The notes beneath the pieces are model-generated. The model saw nothing but the letters and a program-made list of their open reading frames with translations, searched no databases and was not told where the DNA came from. From the NCBI GenBank assembly GCA_027858795.1, contig JAQICF010000036.1:1-25351 (forward strand): a stretch of DNA of 25,351 nucleotides, given 5' to 3'. A program made the translations under genes and the position numbers. Position 1 is the stretch's first letter; each line of letters starts with the position of its first letter. Below, piece after piece: positions 8,943 through 14,650 of the stretch. This stretch comes from Candidatus Delongbacteria bacterium (lineage in GTDB: Bacteria > Delongbacteria > UBA4055).

Positions 8943-9906
8943 TTGTTTTTTTGATTTCTATCCTGTCATGTTTCATCATTATAATATTTTCTTCGTAGAT
9001 TCCAATCTGCGGTTTATTCTCTATTCCTCTTAGGTTATTCAAAATAAACTTTGGAAAATTCACTCCACATTCAAAGGCTAAAGGATAACCACCTCCGAAT
9101 CTTGGATTTATTTCAGATATATAGAATTCGTCACCAATTTGAAAAACATCAATATCAATTGGTCCAATTAAATTTGTTTTGCTTACCAAATTCTCAACGA
9201 TACTAAATAATTTTTCGGATTTTATGGATTTAGCCTTATCTGTTTCACCTGCTCTCATTGAGATTTTTTCTTTTATAAATATCGAAATTATTTTTTTCGA
9301 AACGAGATCAATATAAACATCAATGCCAAGTTCTTGACCATTTAGAAATTCTTGTATGATCATATTTTTTGCTGAATTAAAAATAACTTTAGCTTCTTCT
9401 AAATTGTTTACTTTATTGATATTTAGACTAGCACTTCCTTTTTGAGGTTTGATAAAAACAGGAAACTCAATTTCTTTATTTTCTAAAGCATTTTGAAATT
9501 CACTAAAGGAATTGTATGTTTTAGGGAAAAGAAAATCATTCTTTCTACAGAATTTTAAAGTTTCATATTTATCAAGCCATAATTCACAATCTTTATATGG
9601 AGATACAATTACTGTAACTCCAATATTTTTGAAATCATCTTTATGTTTTGCTAAAAGTGATAACTCAGGGTCAATCAAAGAAAAAATGGCTGATATGTTT
9701 TCCTTTTTACAAATATCTAATAAAGCGTTGACATAATTGGGATCATCAATTCTTGGGACAATATAATTTTTATTTGATAGGTAAGTTGCAGGAGCAAGAT
9801 CGCTACAATCAGTAGTGATTACTTTTCCAGAATCTTTAAATTCTTTCATGAAGTATTCAATTAATAAAGATCGTCTACCTGCACTTGTAATTAGAATGTT
9901 AATCAA
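8935..9906 (-). CDS. ATP-grasp carboxylate-amine ligase-like protein
   Basis: A predicted ATP-grasp enzyme that activates a carboxylate as acyl phosphate and joins it to an amine. The N-terminal pre-ATP-grasp domain opens NILITSAGRRSLLIEYF and continues through TTDCSDLAPATYLSN. The ATP-binding domain shows FPVFIKPQKGSASLNI (nucleotide-binding Lys) and IIQEFLNGQELGIDVY. The metal-binding end is IDIDVFQIGDEFYISEINPRFGGGYP, with the Glu/Asn ligands in SEINPR. I place the start at TTG 9906 because GGAG lies seven to eight bases upstream and the conserved strand begins one codon later. A longer open frame to 10095 would bury most of the GNAT gene, and its extra residues look unlike any ATP-grasp lead. 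Neighbours suggest it ligates an amino acid or similar acid to an amino sugar or uronic acid. Substrate is unknown. Confidence 0.85.
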   Translation of the reverse strand: MINILITSAGRRSLLIEYFMKEFKDSGKVITTDCSDLAPATYLSNKNYIVPRIDDPNYVNALLDICKKENISAIFSLIDPELSLLAKHKDDFKNIGVTVIVSPYKDCELWLDKYETLKFCRKNDFLFPKTYNSFSEFQNALENKEIEFPVFIKPQKGSASLNINKVNNLEEAKVIFNSAKNMIIQEFLNGQELGIDVYIDLVSKKIISIFIKEKISMRAGETDKAKSIKSEKLFSIVENLVSKTNLIGPIDIDVFQIGDEFYISEINPRFGGGYPLAFECGVNFPKFILNNLRGIENKPQIGIYEENIIMMKHDRIEIKKTNV

Positions 9907-10432
9907 TTTTATTTCTCCATTCATCAATCGTAATTCCGTAGTAAATAATATCAATAAATTTACCATCTTTCCATTTATGTTTTCGTAAAGTTCCTTCTTT
10001 AATAAATCCATTTCTGAGATATACGTGTTGAGCTTTAGTATTGTAATCAAAAGTATGTAGATATACTTTAAATAACCCAATATGATTAAATCCATAGTTT
10101 AAAATTAGTTCAGCTACTTCATCAGGTAATTTCTTTCCCAAATATTCTTTTTCCCCAATAGTAATATAATATTCTGCATTCTTATTTTTGTAGTCAATAT
10201 TAATCAAGCCTGACATGCCTATAACTTTGTCAGTTTCAATATCAACAATTGCAAAGTTTACTTTTGAATTATCAGTTAAAGAATTTTGAAACCATGCTTG
10301 TGTTTTAGCTAAAGAAACAGGTATATCAAAACCTAGAGTTTTATTTGTTTCTTCATCGTTTATCCATTTAACTCTTAAGTGAAGATCCTCTTTCTCAAAT
10401 AGTCTAAGATAAATTCTATTACCTTTTAGCAT
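9899..10432 (-). CDS. GNAT N-acetyltransferase (RimJ/PseH-like)
   Basis: A 177-residue GNAT-fold acetyltransferase. GNRIYLRLFEKEDLHLRVKWIND is the usual first strand-helix of the RimJ/RimL-like branch. KVIGMSGLINIDYKNKNAEYYITIGEKEYLGKKLPDEV holds the beta4 strand and the acetyl-CoA pyrophosphate-binding loop, and YLHTFDYNTKAQHVYLRNGFIKEG is the conserved C-terminal Asn/Tyr region. In polysaccharide loci such enzymes N-acetylate amino-sugar nucleotides (PseH, WecD) or acylate side groups. It overlaps the PLP enzyme gene by 14 bases and the ATP-grasp gene by 8, so the three are probably translated together. Acetylation of an amino sugar and acetylation of an amino-acid substituent are both open. 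Confidence 0.87.
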   Translation of the reverse strand: MLKGNRIYLRLFEKEDLHLRVKWINDEETNKTLGFDIPVSLAKTQAWFQNSLTDNSKVNFAIVDIETDKVIGMSGLINIDYKNKNAEYYITIGEKEYLGKKLPDEVAELILNYGFNHIGLFKVYLHTFDYNTKAQHVYLRNGFIKEGTLRKHKWKDGKFIDIIYYGITIDEWRNKID

Positions 10433-11399
10433 CTTTTACTCCTGTTGAATGCATTAAGTTAATTCCTTTTTCAAAATATATTGGAATTCCTCCTGTGTGA
10501 AGGAATAAGATATTACTTTTTGTTATTTGATGCTTTTTTATAAATTCAGTCATTCCCCAATAGGCTTTACCTGTGTAAACTGGATCTAATATTATTGCAT
10601 TTGTTTTAAGCATCTTTTTAATAGATTTTGAAATATCGGGATATATATCTGCGTATCCGGTGCCGATATAACTATCATCAAAATTAATATTTTTCTCATA
10701 TTCGTATTTTGTTTGGGAATTAAAGAAGTCAGCTAGGCTGTTTTGAATTACTTCCTTCCCTCGTGATTCTTTTCTCGCTATACTAATACCGATTATGTTC
10801 TCTTTGCCTTTATTTTCTAGTTTTCCTGCTATCAATCCTGCTTGTGTTGTACCCGTACCTGAAGCAAGAAAAATATAGTCGAATTCAATTTTGAGTTCTT
10901 TAGCCTGTTCTTGAATCTCTAGGTAGGCATTTAAATAAGCCTGCGTACCTAAATTGCCGTGTCCACCACCTTCGATAAAATATGGCTTATGCCCATTTAT
11001 GCTGAGTTCATTTAAAGTACTTTCAATTGTTAAACTTGCTTTTTCTGGTGTACACCAAGTTACTTTTGCATCACACATTGAAAATATCAAATCGTTTCCG
11101 TTATATTTTAAATCGTCTTTTGTTCCGGTTAAAATTAAATGACATTCCAGTCCGAATTTTGCTGCTGCAACTGCCGTTAATCTACAATGATTTGAGTGGG
11201 GAGACCCATATGTCACGATACAATCGGATTTCTTTGATAATATGTCAAACATAAAATATTCCAGCTTCCGGGCTTTGTTTCCGCCAAGAGCAAAATCAGT
11301 AAGGTCGTCTCTTTTAATGTAATAATTATTCTTACCATCAACATCAATTTTATGTAACGGAGTCGGTAATCTTAGCATATTGATTTTTTTATTCGACAT
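10419..11399 (-). CDS. D-cysteine desulfhydrase / ACC deaminase-like PLP enzyme
   Basis: A fold-type II PLP-dependent enzyme of 326 residues. RLPTPLHKIDV leads to IKRDDLTDFALGGNKARKLE, where Lys42 is the expected Schiff-base lysine. YGSPHSNHCRLTA near 64-76 is the substrate-carboxylate loop, SGTGTTQAGL at 180-189 binds the PLP phosphate, and DPVYTGKAYWGM near 270-285 matches the family. Characterised members break down D-cysteine or 1-aminocyclopropane-1-carboxylate, releasing ammonia. Location inside a glycan operon, overlapping the GNAT gene by 14 bases and the initiating transferase by 11, is unusual for a catabolic enzyme. I infer that it makes or remodels an amino acid (perhaps a D- or 2,3-diamino acid) that the ATP-grasp protein attaches. 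The reaction is not determined. Confidence 0.88.
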   Translation of the reverse strand: MSNKKINMLRLPTPLHKIDVDGKNNYYIKRDDLTDFALGGNKARKLEYFMFDILSKKSDCIVTYGSPHSNHCRLTAVAAAKFGLECHLILTGTKDDLKYNGNDLIFSMCDAKVTWCTPEKASLTIESTLNELSINGHKPYFIEGGGHGNLGTQAYLNAYLEIQEQAKELKIEFDYIFLASGTGTTQAGLIAGKLENKGKENIIGISIARKESRGKEVIQNSLADFFNSQTKYEYEKNINFDDSYIGTGYADIYPDISKSIKKMLKTNAIILDPVYTGKAYWGMTEFIKKHQITKSNILFLHTGGIPIYFEKGINLMHSTGVKDAKR

Positions 11400-12033
11400 G
11401 ATCGATCCTATCCGGTATTTTGTGCTCTGATTCTTTAGATAAATAAATATCTTTCTTTACTAAAATCGAATAAATAGTCATAAAGAAAATATAGAAGTCA
11501 AATCCTAAGCTTATTTTTTTGACATATTCAATATCATAAACAAATCTTTCATCCCATGTTCCGGAGTTTCTCAAAACAATCTGTGCATAGCCACTTATCC
11601 CGGGTTTTACAGTGAATCTGATTTTCTGTTCTTCTGAATACTCTTCGTATTTTCTTGGATGGTAAGGTACTGGTGGTCTCGGCCCTATAAAGCTCATTTG
11701 TCCTTTTAGTATATTGATGATCTGTGGTATCTCGTCAAAGCTGGTTTTGCGTATTATATTTCCAATTTTTGTGATTCTCGGATCATTTGCTTTTGTTCTT
11801 AAACCTGAACCTGTTTTAATTGCACCGTCAATCATCGTTCTGAATTTATAAATCTCAAAAACTTTTCCTTTTTTGCCAAGTCTTTTCTGTTTAAAAAAAA
11901 TAGGACCTTTGGATTCTATTTTTATCAAAATTACAATCAAAAGCAATATCGGGAAAGTAAAAACTAACAATACTAATGCAAATATTACATCAAATATTCT
12001 CTTAAATACCAAGTAGAGTTTTTTGTTATTCAT
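11389..12033 (-). CDS. PglC-like undecaprenyl-phosphate sugar phosphotransferase
   Basis: A small monotopic phosphoglycosyl transferase (214 residues from the chosen ATG) that moves a sugar-1-phosphate to undecaprenyl phosphate. KRIFDVIFALVLLVFTFPILLLIVILIKIESKGPIFFKQKR contains the re-entrant membrane helix. FRTM follows at 64-67, then the catalytic Asp-Glu dyad in SFDEIPQ (Asp100, Glu101), and GPRP at 117-120. There is no N-terminal four-helix domain, unlike the transferase at 23119. A longer reading from TTG 12075 would add 14 residues. I prefer the ATG at 12033 because residues after it match the family start MNNKKLYLVFKRIFD; neither site has a strong ribosome binding site. It is the promoter-proximal gene of the - strand operon. 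Confidence 0.9.
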   Translation of the reverse strand: MNNKKLYLVFKRIFDVIFALVLLVFTFPILLLIVILIKIESKGPIFFKQKRLGKKGKVFEIYKFRTMIDGAIKTGSGLRTKANDPRITKIGNIIRKTSFDEIPQIINILKGQMSFIGPRPPVPYHPRKYEEYSEEQKIRFTVKPGISGYAQIVLRNSGTWDERFVYDIEYVKKISLGFDFYIFFMTIYSILVKKDIYLSKESEHKIPDRIDHVE

Positions 12034-12118
12034 CGTATATCTATAGTTTATTAATTCTGTAAAATATAACCTCAAGTATGCTTAAAGTAAAGATTTAAAA
12101 TTTTATTCAAAAACACTT

Positions 12119-12147
12119 TTGACAATGTGGGGAGAATCAATTAAATT
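12119..12147 (+). promoter_or_regulatory. Possible sigma-70-type promoter for the DUF2279 gene
   Basis: TTGACA at 12119-12124 is followed after 17 bases by TAAATT (4 of 6 matches to TATAAT), 24 bases before the ATG at 12171. A separate TATAAT at 12160-12165 has no good -35. This is a pattern match only; a Bacteroidota host would use different consensus boxes. Confidence 0.25.
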
Positions 12148-12167
12148 GGATGAGACAATTATAATTT

Positions 12168-12195
12168 ACAATGGACAATTTACAATTGACAATTA
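12168..12195. repeat. Heptamer repeat across the start of the DUF2279 ORF
   Basis: Four 7-bp units in a row: ACAATGG, ACAATTT, ACAATTG, ACAATTA. The ATG at 12171 lies in the first unit and the others encode the first residues DNLQLTI. Gain or loss of one unit would shift the frame between this ATG and the rest of the gene. Confidence 0.65.
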
Positions 12196-13097
12196 AAAAA
12201 CTACTATTCACTTTGATCATATTAAAAGTTTTAGCATTATACTCGATAGGATTAAAAGAGTCGAATCCATATAATCGAACCGATAGTATAAGTGTAAACA
12301 AAACCAAACTTACAATAGCAATGAGTACATCAGTTCTTGCTATTACAGGTGCATATTACGCTGTTAAAACAGCTTGGTGGTATGATATTTCTCCTGACTT
12401 TCATTTTGATAAAGGAGCAGATCTTCACTACTGCAAGAATTTGGATAAAGTAGCTCATGCTTTTGGAGGATATGTAATACAAGATATGTATTACAGAAGT
12501 TTTAGATGGTCAAATATGAAAGAAGAAACAGCCTTGTGGACAAGTTTTGGTTTTAGTGTGTTTGTTCAGGTTATGATCGATGTAAAAGATGGTTATGCTC
12601 CTCATTGGGGATTTAGTCTGTACGATGTGGGCGCGGGTGCTTTAGGTGCTTCATTTCAGGTTTTTCAATTCTATTATCCTTCTCTTAATAATTTTAAGCT
12701 AAAAATGAGCTATTGGTATAAAGATGATGACTACGGTAGCTATCCAAGAGATTATGCCGCAAATATTTTTGAAGAGTTACCTGTAGAAGATTATCCAAAT
12801 CAAACATATTGGCTATGTTGGAATGTTGATCAGGTAATACCAAAGAAATATGACAAATACTGGCCTGATTTTTTAGATATAGCTATAGGAATGGGGGTTG
12901 ATGATCAAATTGACTACCCTGATACCAACGGAAGTGTTGAATGGTATCTCGCATTTGACTACGACATAGAAGAAATGGTCAAGAATGTTGATAGCCCGAT
13001 CATAAAATCAATAGCACATTATTTAAATTACATAAAATTTCCAAGTCCAGCGATAAAATTCACCCCCGAATTCGAAATAAAACCATTTTATTTCTAA
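12171..13097 (+). CDS. DUF2279 (YfiM-like) predicted periplasmic/envelope protein
   Basis: A 308-residue protein with a basic-then-hydrophobic N-terminus (KKLLFTLIILKVLALYSI, about 9-26) that can act as a signal peptide or anchor, and a second hydrophobic stretch near 48-66. The core carries the DUF2279 signature: LDKVAHAFGGYV at 91-102 and, after a helix, DVKDGYAPHWGFSLYDVGAGALGASF near 137-162, with invariant-looking Asp, His and Gly residues. The C-terminal third (WNVDQVIPKKYDKYWPDFLDIAIGMGVDD) is a domain often seen after it in Bacteroidota-type proteins. Function is unknown. I see no lipobox cysteine, so lipoprotein status is not supported. It stands alone between the two polysaccharide operons. 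The start is uncertain: the ATG lies in a heptamer repeat, and TTG at 12186 is an alternative. Confidence 0.8.
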   Translation: MDNLQLTIKKLLFTLIILKVLALYSIGLKESNPYNRTDSISVNKTKLTIAMSTSVLAITGAYYAVKTAWWYDISPDFHFDKGADLHYCKNLDKVAHAFGGYVIQDMYYRSFRWSNMKEETALWTSFGFSVFVQVMIDVKDGYAPHWGFSLYDVGAGALGASFQVFQFYYPSLNNFKLKMSYWYKDDDYGSYPRDYAANIFEELPVEDYPNQTYWLCWNVDQVIPKKYDKYWPDFLDIAIGMGVDDQIDYPDTNGSVEWYLAFDYDIEEMVKNVDSPIIKSIAHYLNYIKFPSPAIKFTPEFEIKPFYF

Positions 13098-13110
13098 TGC
13101 AGGGGTTAAT

Positions 13111-13140
13111 CCGTAGGGGAAGGCTCCCATGTCTTCCCAC
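13111..13140. repeat. CCGTAGGGG-family hairpin, copy 1
   Basis: CCGTAGGGGAAG, loop GCTCCCATGT, then CTTCCCAC. The stem is GGGAAG/CTTCCC. It is followed by CGCGTTAACAAATAC, which also follows the copy at 16076. Confidence 0.85.
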
Positions 13141-13245
13141 CGCGTTAACAAATACCCGCCATTCCCGTACAGACGCGATTTATCACGTCTCCCAACGCAC
13201 GATTTAAAAATAAATTACGAAATTACACGAAAATTGATATTGTTT

Positions 13246-13275
13246 CCGTAGGGGAAGGCTCCCATGTCTTCCCAC
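13246..13275. repeat. CCGTAGGGG-family hairpin, copy 2
   Basis: Same 30 bases as copy 1 (stem GGGAAG/CTTCCC, loop GCTCCCATGT), preceded by TTT as at 16076 and followed by different sequence. Confidence 0.85.
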
Positions 13276-13350
13276 TTCGAATAACCAATGTTACCCATAG
13301 CAAGGGGATCTGATCCCCTTGTCAGGCATCGCCTGTGCAACGATGTCAAA

Positions 13351-13409
13351 AAACCCCATTGGATAAACGCATATATTATGTTAAAACCCCATTGGATAAA
13401 CGCATATAT
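13351..13409. repeat. 33-bp-period direct repeat, pair A
   Basis: AAACCCCATTGGATAAACG occurs at 13351 and again at 13384, exactly 33 bases apart, and the second copy runs into an AT dinucleotide tract. The unit is related to pair B at 14368-14420. There is no spacer diversity, so this is not a CRISPR array. Confidence 0.75.
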
Positions 13410-13467
13410 ATATATATATATGATCAAAAACATTGACAATGTCCATACAATGTCATATATTTAAATT

Positions 13468-13716
13468 ATGAAAATATTCAAATGGAATGATGAAAAAAAC
13501 AGATTACTTCTAAAGGAAAGAGGTATTACTTTTGAAGAAGTAGTACAGAAGATCGAATCAGGAGCTAAAGTAATTGAGACAGATCACCCCAATAAATTAA
13601 AATATCCTAACCAAAAGATATTGATCGTTGATGTTGAGGGATATGCTTATTTAGTACCTTGCGTGATTACAGAAGACGAATACTTTCTTAAAACTATAAT
13701 TCCCCGTCGTGCCTAA
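13468..13716 (+). CDS. BrnT-like toxin, C-terminally truncated by a tandem duplication
   Basis: An 82-residue BrnT-family ribonuclease-type toxin: FKWNDEKNRLLLKERGITFEEVV at the N-terminus, a central VIETDHPNKLKYPNQKILIVDVEGYAYLVPCV, and YFLKTIIP near the end. It precedes its antitoxin gene, the usual brnT-brnA order. The family normally ends with a basic tail of the type PSRKATKKYLG. Here the tail is cut to PRRA because a 25-bp segment starting AAAACTATAATTCCC is duplicated (13690 and 13715), which shifts the frame and brings in TAA. The lost tail (KATKKYLGGNND) is still encoded in the second copy, ending at TAA 13772-13774 and overlapping the antitoxin start. The protein may be inactive or attenuated. 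Confidence 0.8.
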   Translation: MKIFKWNDEKNRLLLKERGITFEEVVQKIESGAKVIETDHPNKLKYPNQKILIVDVEGYAYLVPCVITEDEYFLKTIIPRRA

Positions 13717-13740
13717 AACTATAATTCCCAGTCGCAAGGC
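13690..13740. repeat. 25-bp imperfect tandem duplication at the toxin 3' end
   Basis: AAAACTATAATTCCC begins at 13690 and again at 13715. The copies differ downstream (CGTCGTGCC versus AGTCGCAAGGC). The 25-base offset is not a multiple of three, so the toxin frame is lost after the first copy. Confidence 0.85.
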
Positions 13741-13766
13741 TACAAAAAAATACTTGGGAGGCAATA

Positions 13767-14063
13767 ATGACTAAAGAACAAAAAAAAATAAAACTTGATG
13801 CATACGAAAATGAAATGTTAGAAGCTTTCGAGGACGGTAGACTTATAATATCTGAATCCCAAAATGACTATCAAAAAATAGCTGCGAATACCATGAAAAA
13901 GGATAAAAAGATCAATATCAGAATTTCGAATAATGATCTCTCAGCATTACAACGAAGAGCAGCGAGAGAAGGGGTACCTTACCAAACATTAATAGGAAGT
14001 GTGCTACACAAATTTGTAACAGGAATATTAAAAGATATAGACCCTGAAATAAATTCAGGGTGA
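13767..14063 (+). CDS. BrnA-like CopG/ribbon-helix-helix antitoxin
   Basis: A 98-residue antitoxin. The N-terminal half is acidic and alpha-helical (EMLEAFEDGRLIISESQNDYQKIAANTMKK), fitting toxin binding. The C-terminal half KKINIRISNNDLSALQRRAAREGVPYQTLIGSVLHKFVTG is a ribbon-helix-helix DNA-binding domain, which in BrnA dimerises and represses its own operon. GGGAGG lies six bases before the ATG. The last seven residues (DPEINSG) and the stop are supplied by a palindromic repeat at 14042-14060, so the natural C-terminus may have been replaced. An intact toxin would overlap this start by 8 bases. The antitoxin itself looks functional. Confidence 0.85.
   Translation: MTKEQKKIKLDAYENEMLEAFEDGRLIISESQNDYQKIAANTMKKDKKINIRISNNDLSALQRRAAREGVPYQTLIGSVLHKFVTGILKDIDPEINSG
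14042..14060. repeat. Palindrome CCCTGAA-ATAAA-TTCAGGG at the antitoxin end
   Basis: A 7-bp stem with an ATAAA loop, followed by TGACA. The same loop and flank occur at 16721-16741 with an ATCCTGAA/TTCAGGAT stem. It encodes the antitoxin's last residues and is followed at once by its stop codon; it could also act as a weak 3' RNA stabiliser. Confidence 0.8.
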
Positions 14064-14096
14064 CAAGGTCGAAACACCATTGGATAATAGCACATT

Positions 14097-14126
14097 CCGT
14101 AGGGGAAGGCTCCCATGTCTTCCCAC
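14097..14126. repeat. CCGTAGGGG-family hairpin, copy 3
   Basis: Same 30 bases as copies 1 and 2, here following ATTGGATAATAGCACATT and followed by GGCGTT. The composite (33-mer unit plus hairpin) recurs at 14401-14455. Confidence 0.85.
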
Positions 14127-14257
14127 GGCGTTGATGACCTTCCCGGAATCGTGCAATTAATAACGCCCAAAAAGAAAGACCCTGTCCCGATTGATCGGTA
14201 TCAGGGTGACGGATTATACCCCAAATTCAAAAAGAAAATACTTGCAAGTGAGTAAAT

Positions 14258-14332
14258 TTGCAGTTCAACTGCAATATAACAAGGTTTGAAATAAGATTAG
14301 CTACAAATGCAACAAAATACTTCGGCTAATCT
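14258..14332. repeat. Two inverted repeats, function unknown
   Basis: TTGCAGTT-C-AACTGCAA at 14258-14274 is a perfect 17-bp palindrome. AGATTAGC at 14294-14301 pairs with GCTAATCT at 14325-14332 around a 23-base loop. A related CTGCAACCGAACTGCAA lies just downstream. No promoter or T-run is evident, so I do not call it an RNA gene or terminator. Confidence 0.5.
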
Positions 14333-14367
14333 GCAACCGAACTGCAAAATAGCCGAACAATTTGTAA

Positions 14368-14420
14368 AAACACCATTGGATAATAGCAAGTGTTATGTTG
14401 AAACACCATTGGATAATAGC
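14368..14420. repeat. 33-bp-period direct repeat, pair B
   Basis: AAACACCATTGGATAATAGCA occurs at 14368 and at 14401, exactly 33 bases apart, with TTATGTTG between them as in pair A. A third single copy is at 14072. Confidence 0.75.
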
Positions 14421-14425
14421 ACATT

Positions 14426-14455
14426 CCGTAGGGGCAGGCTCCCATGTCTGCCCAC
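14426..14455. repeat. CCGTAGGGG-family hairpin, copy 4 (compensated stem)
   Basis: CCGTAGGGGCAG, loop GCTCCCATGT, then CTGCCCAC. Compared with copies 1-3, one stem base and its partner have both changed (A-T to C-G) while the loop is identical, so pairing is kept. Confidence 0.85.
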
Positions 14456-14465
14456 GGCGTTAACG

Positions 14466-14602
14466 ACTTGTATTTATTAAAAAATTATTAAATTATTGCC
14501 TTGTTATTTTCACAAAATTATTAAATAATTGCCTTGTATTTTTCACAAAATAAACAAACAATTGCCTTGTTATTTTAAAAATATATTCACATATTGCCTT
14601 GT
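14466..14602. repeat. Five-copy 33-bp AT-rich tandem array
   Basis: CTTGT occurs at 14467, 14500, 14533, 14566 and 14598, spaced 33, 33, 33 and 32. Four copies share ATTGCCTTGT followed by TATTTT or similar and CACAAAAT or variants; the first is degenerate (GACTTGT). The array ends about 48 bases before the ATPase ATG at 14651. Confidence 0.8.
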
Positions 14603-14650
14603 ATTATTAAAATATTCGCAGTATATTTTCAAAAACCACATGAGGATAGT

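Larger units (their letters stand above)
13098..13467. other. Repeat-filled intergenic region, no gene
   Basis: I see no credible CDS here. It holds two CCGTAGGGG-headed hairpins (13111 and 13246), a palindromic AAGGGGATCTGATCCCCTT around 13300-13320, a pair of 33-bp direct repeats at 13351-13409, and an AT dinucleotide run at about 13402-13421. A 74-codon open frame on the - strand is only repeat sequence translated: it contains AFIQWGF twice and WEDMGAFPYG, which recurs wherever the hairpin occurs. Confidence 0.75.
14064..14650. other. Repeat-rich intergenic region, no gene
   Basis: I find no CDS. In order it holds a single copy of the ACACCATTGGATAATAGCA unit (14073), a hairpin at 14097, a stretch with two inverted repeats at 14258-14332, the 33-bp direct-repeat pair at 14368-14420, a hairpin at 14426, and a five-copy 33-bp array at 14466-14602 leading up to the ATPase gene. 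A 63-codon - strand open frame here is a translated repeat. Confidence 0.7.

Noticed and set aside
9907..10095. N-terminal extension of the ATP-grasp gene to 10095
   Set aside because: It lies within the GNAT gene in another frame. The TTG at 9906 has a good GGAG site and matches the start of the conserved domain.
13402..13421. AT dinucleotide run as a regulatory element
   Set aside because: It is a simple microsatellite at the end of a repeat unit, with no start or promoter placed sensibly relative to it.
14258..14332. Small RNA gene or riboswitch
   Set aside because: Inverted repeats exist, but there is no promoter, terminator or recognisable conserved core.
13351..14602. Possible CRISPR array from 33-bp-period repeats
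   Set aside because: The units are contiguous or in pairs with similar intervening sequence, are AT-rich, have no unique spacers, and no cas genes are present.
14594..14650. Earlier TTG start for the AAA ATPase
   Set aside because: The extra 19 codons are read from the 33-bp AT-rich array; the ATG at 14651 has a GAGG site and begins at the conserved N-terminus.
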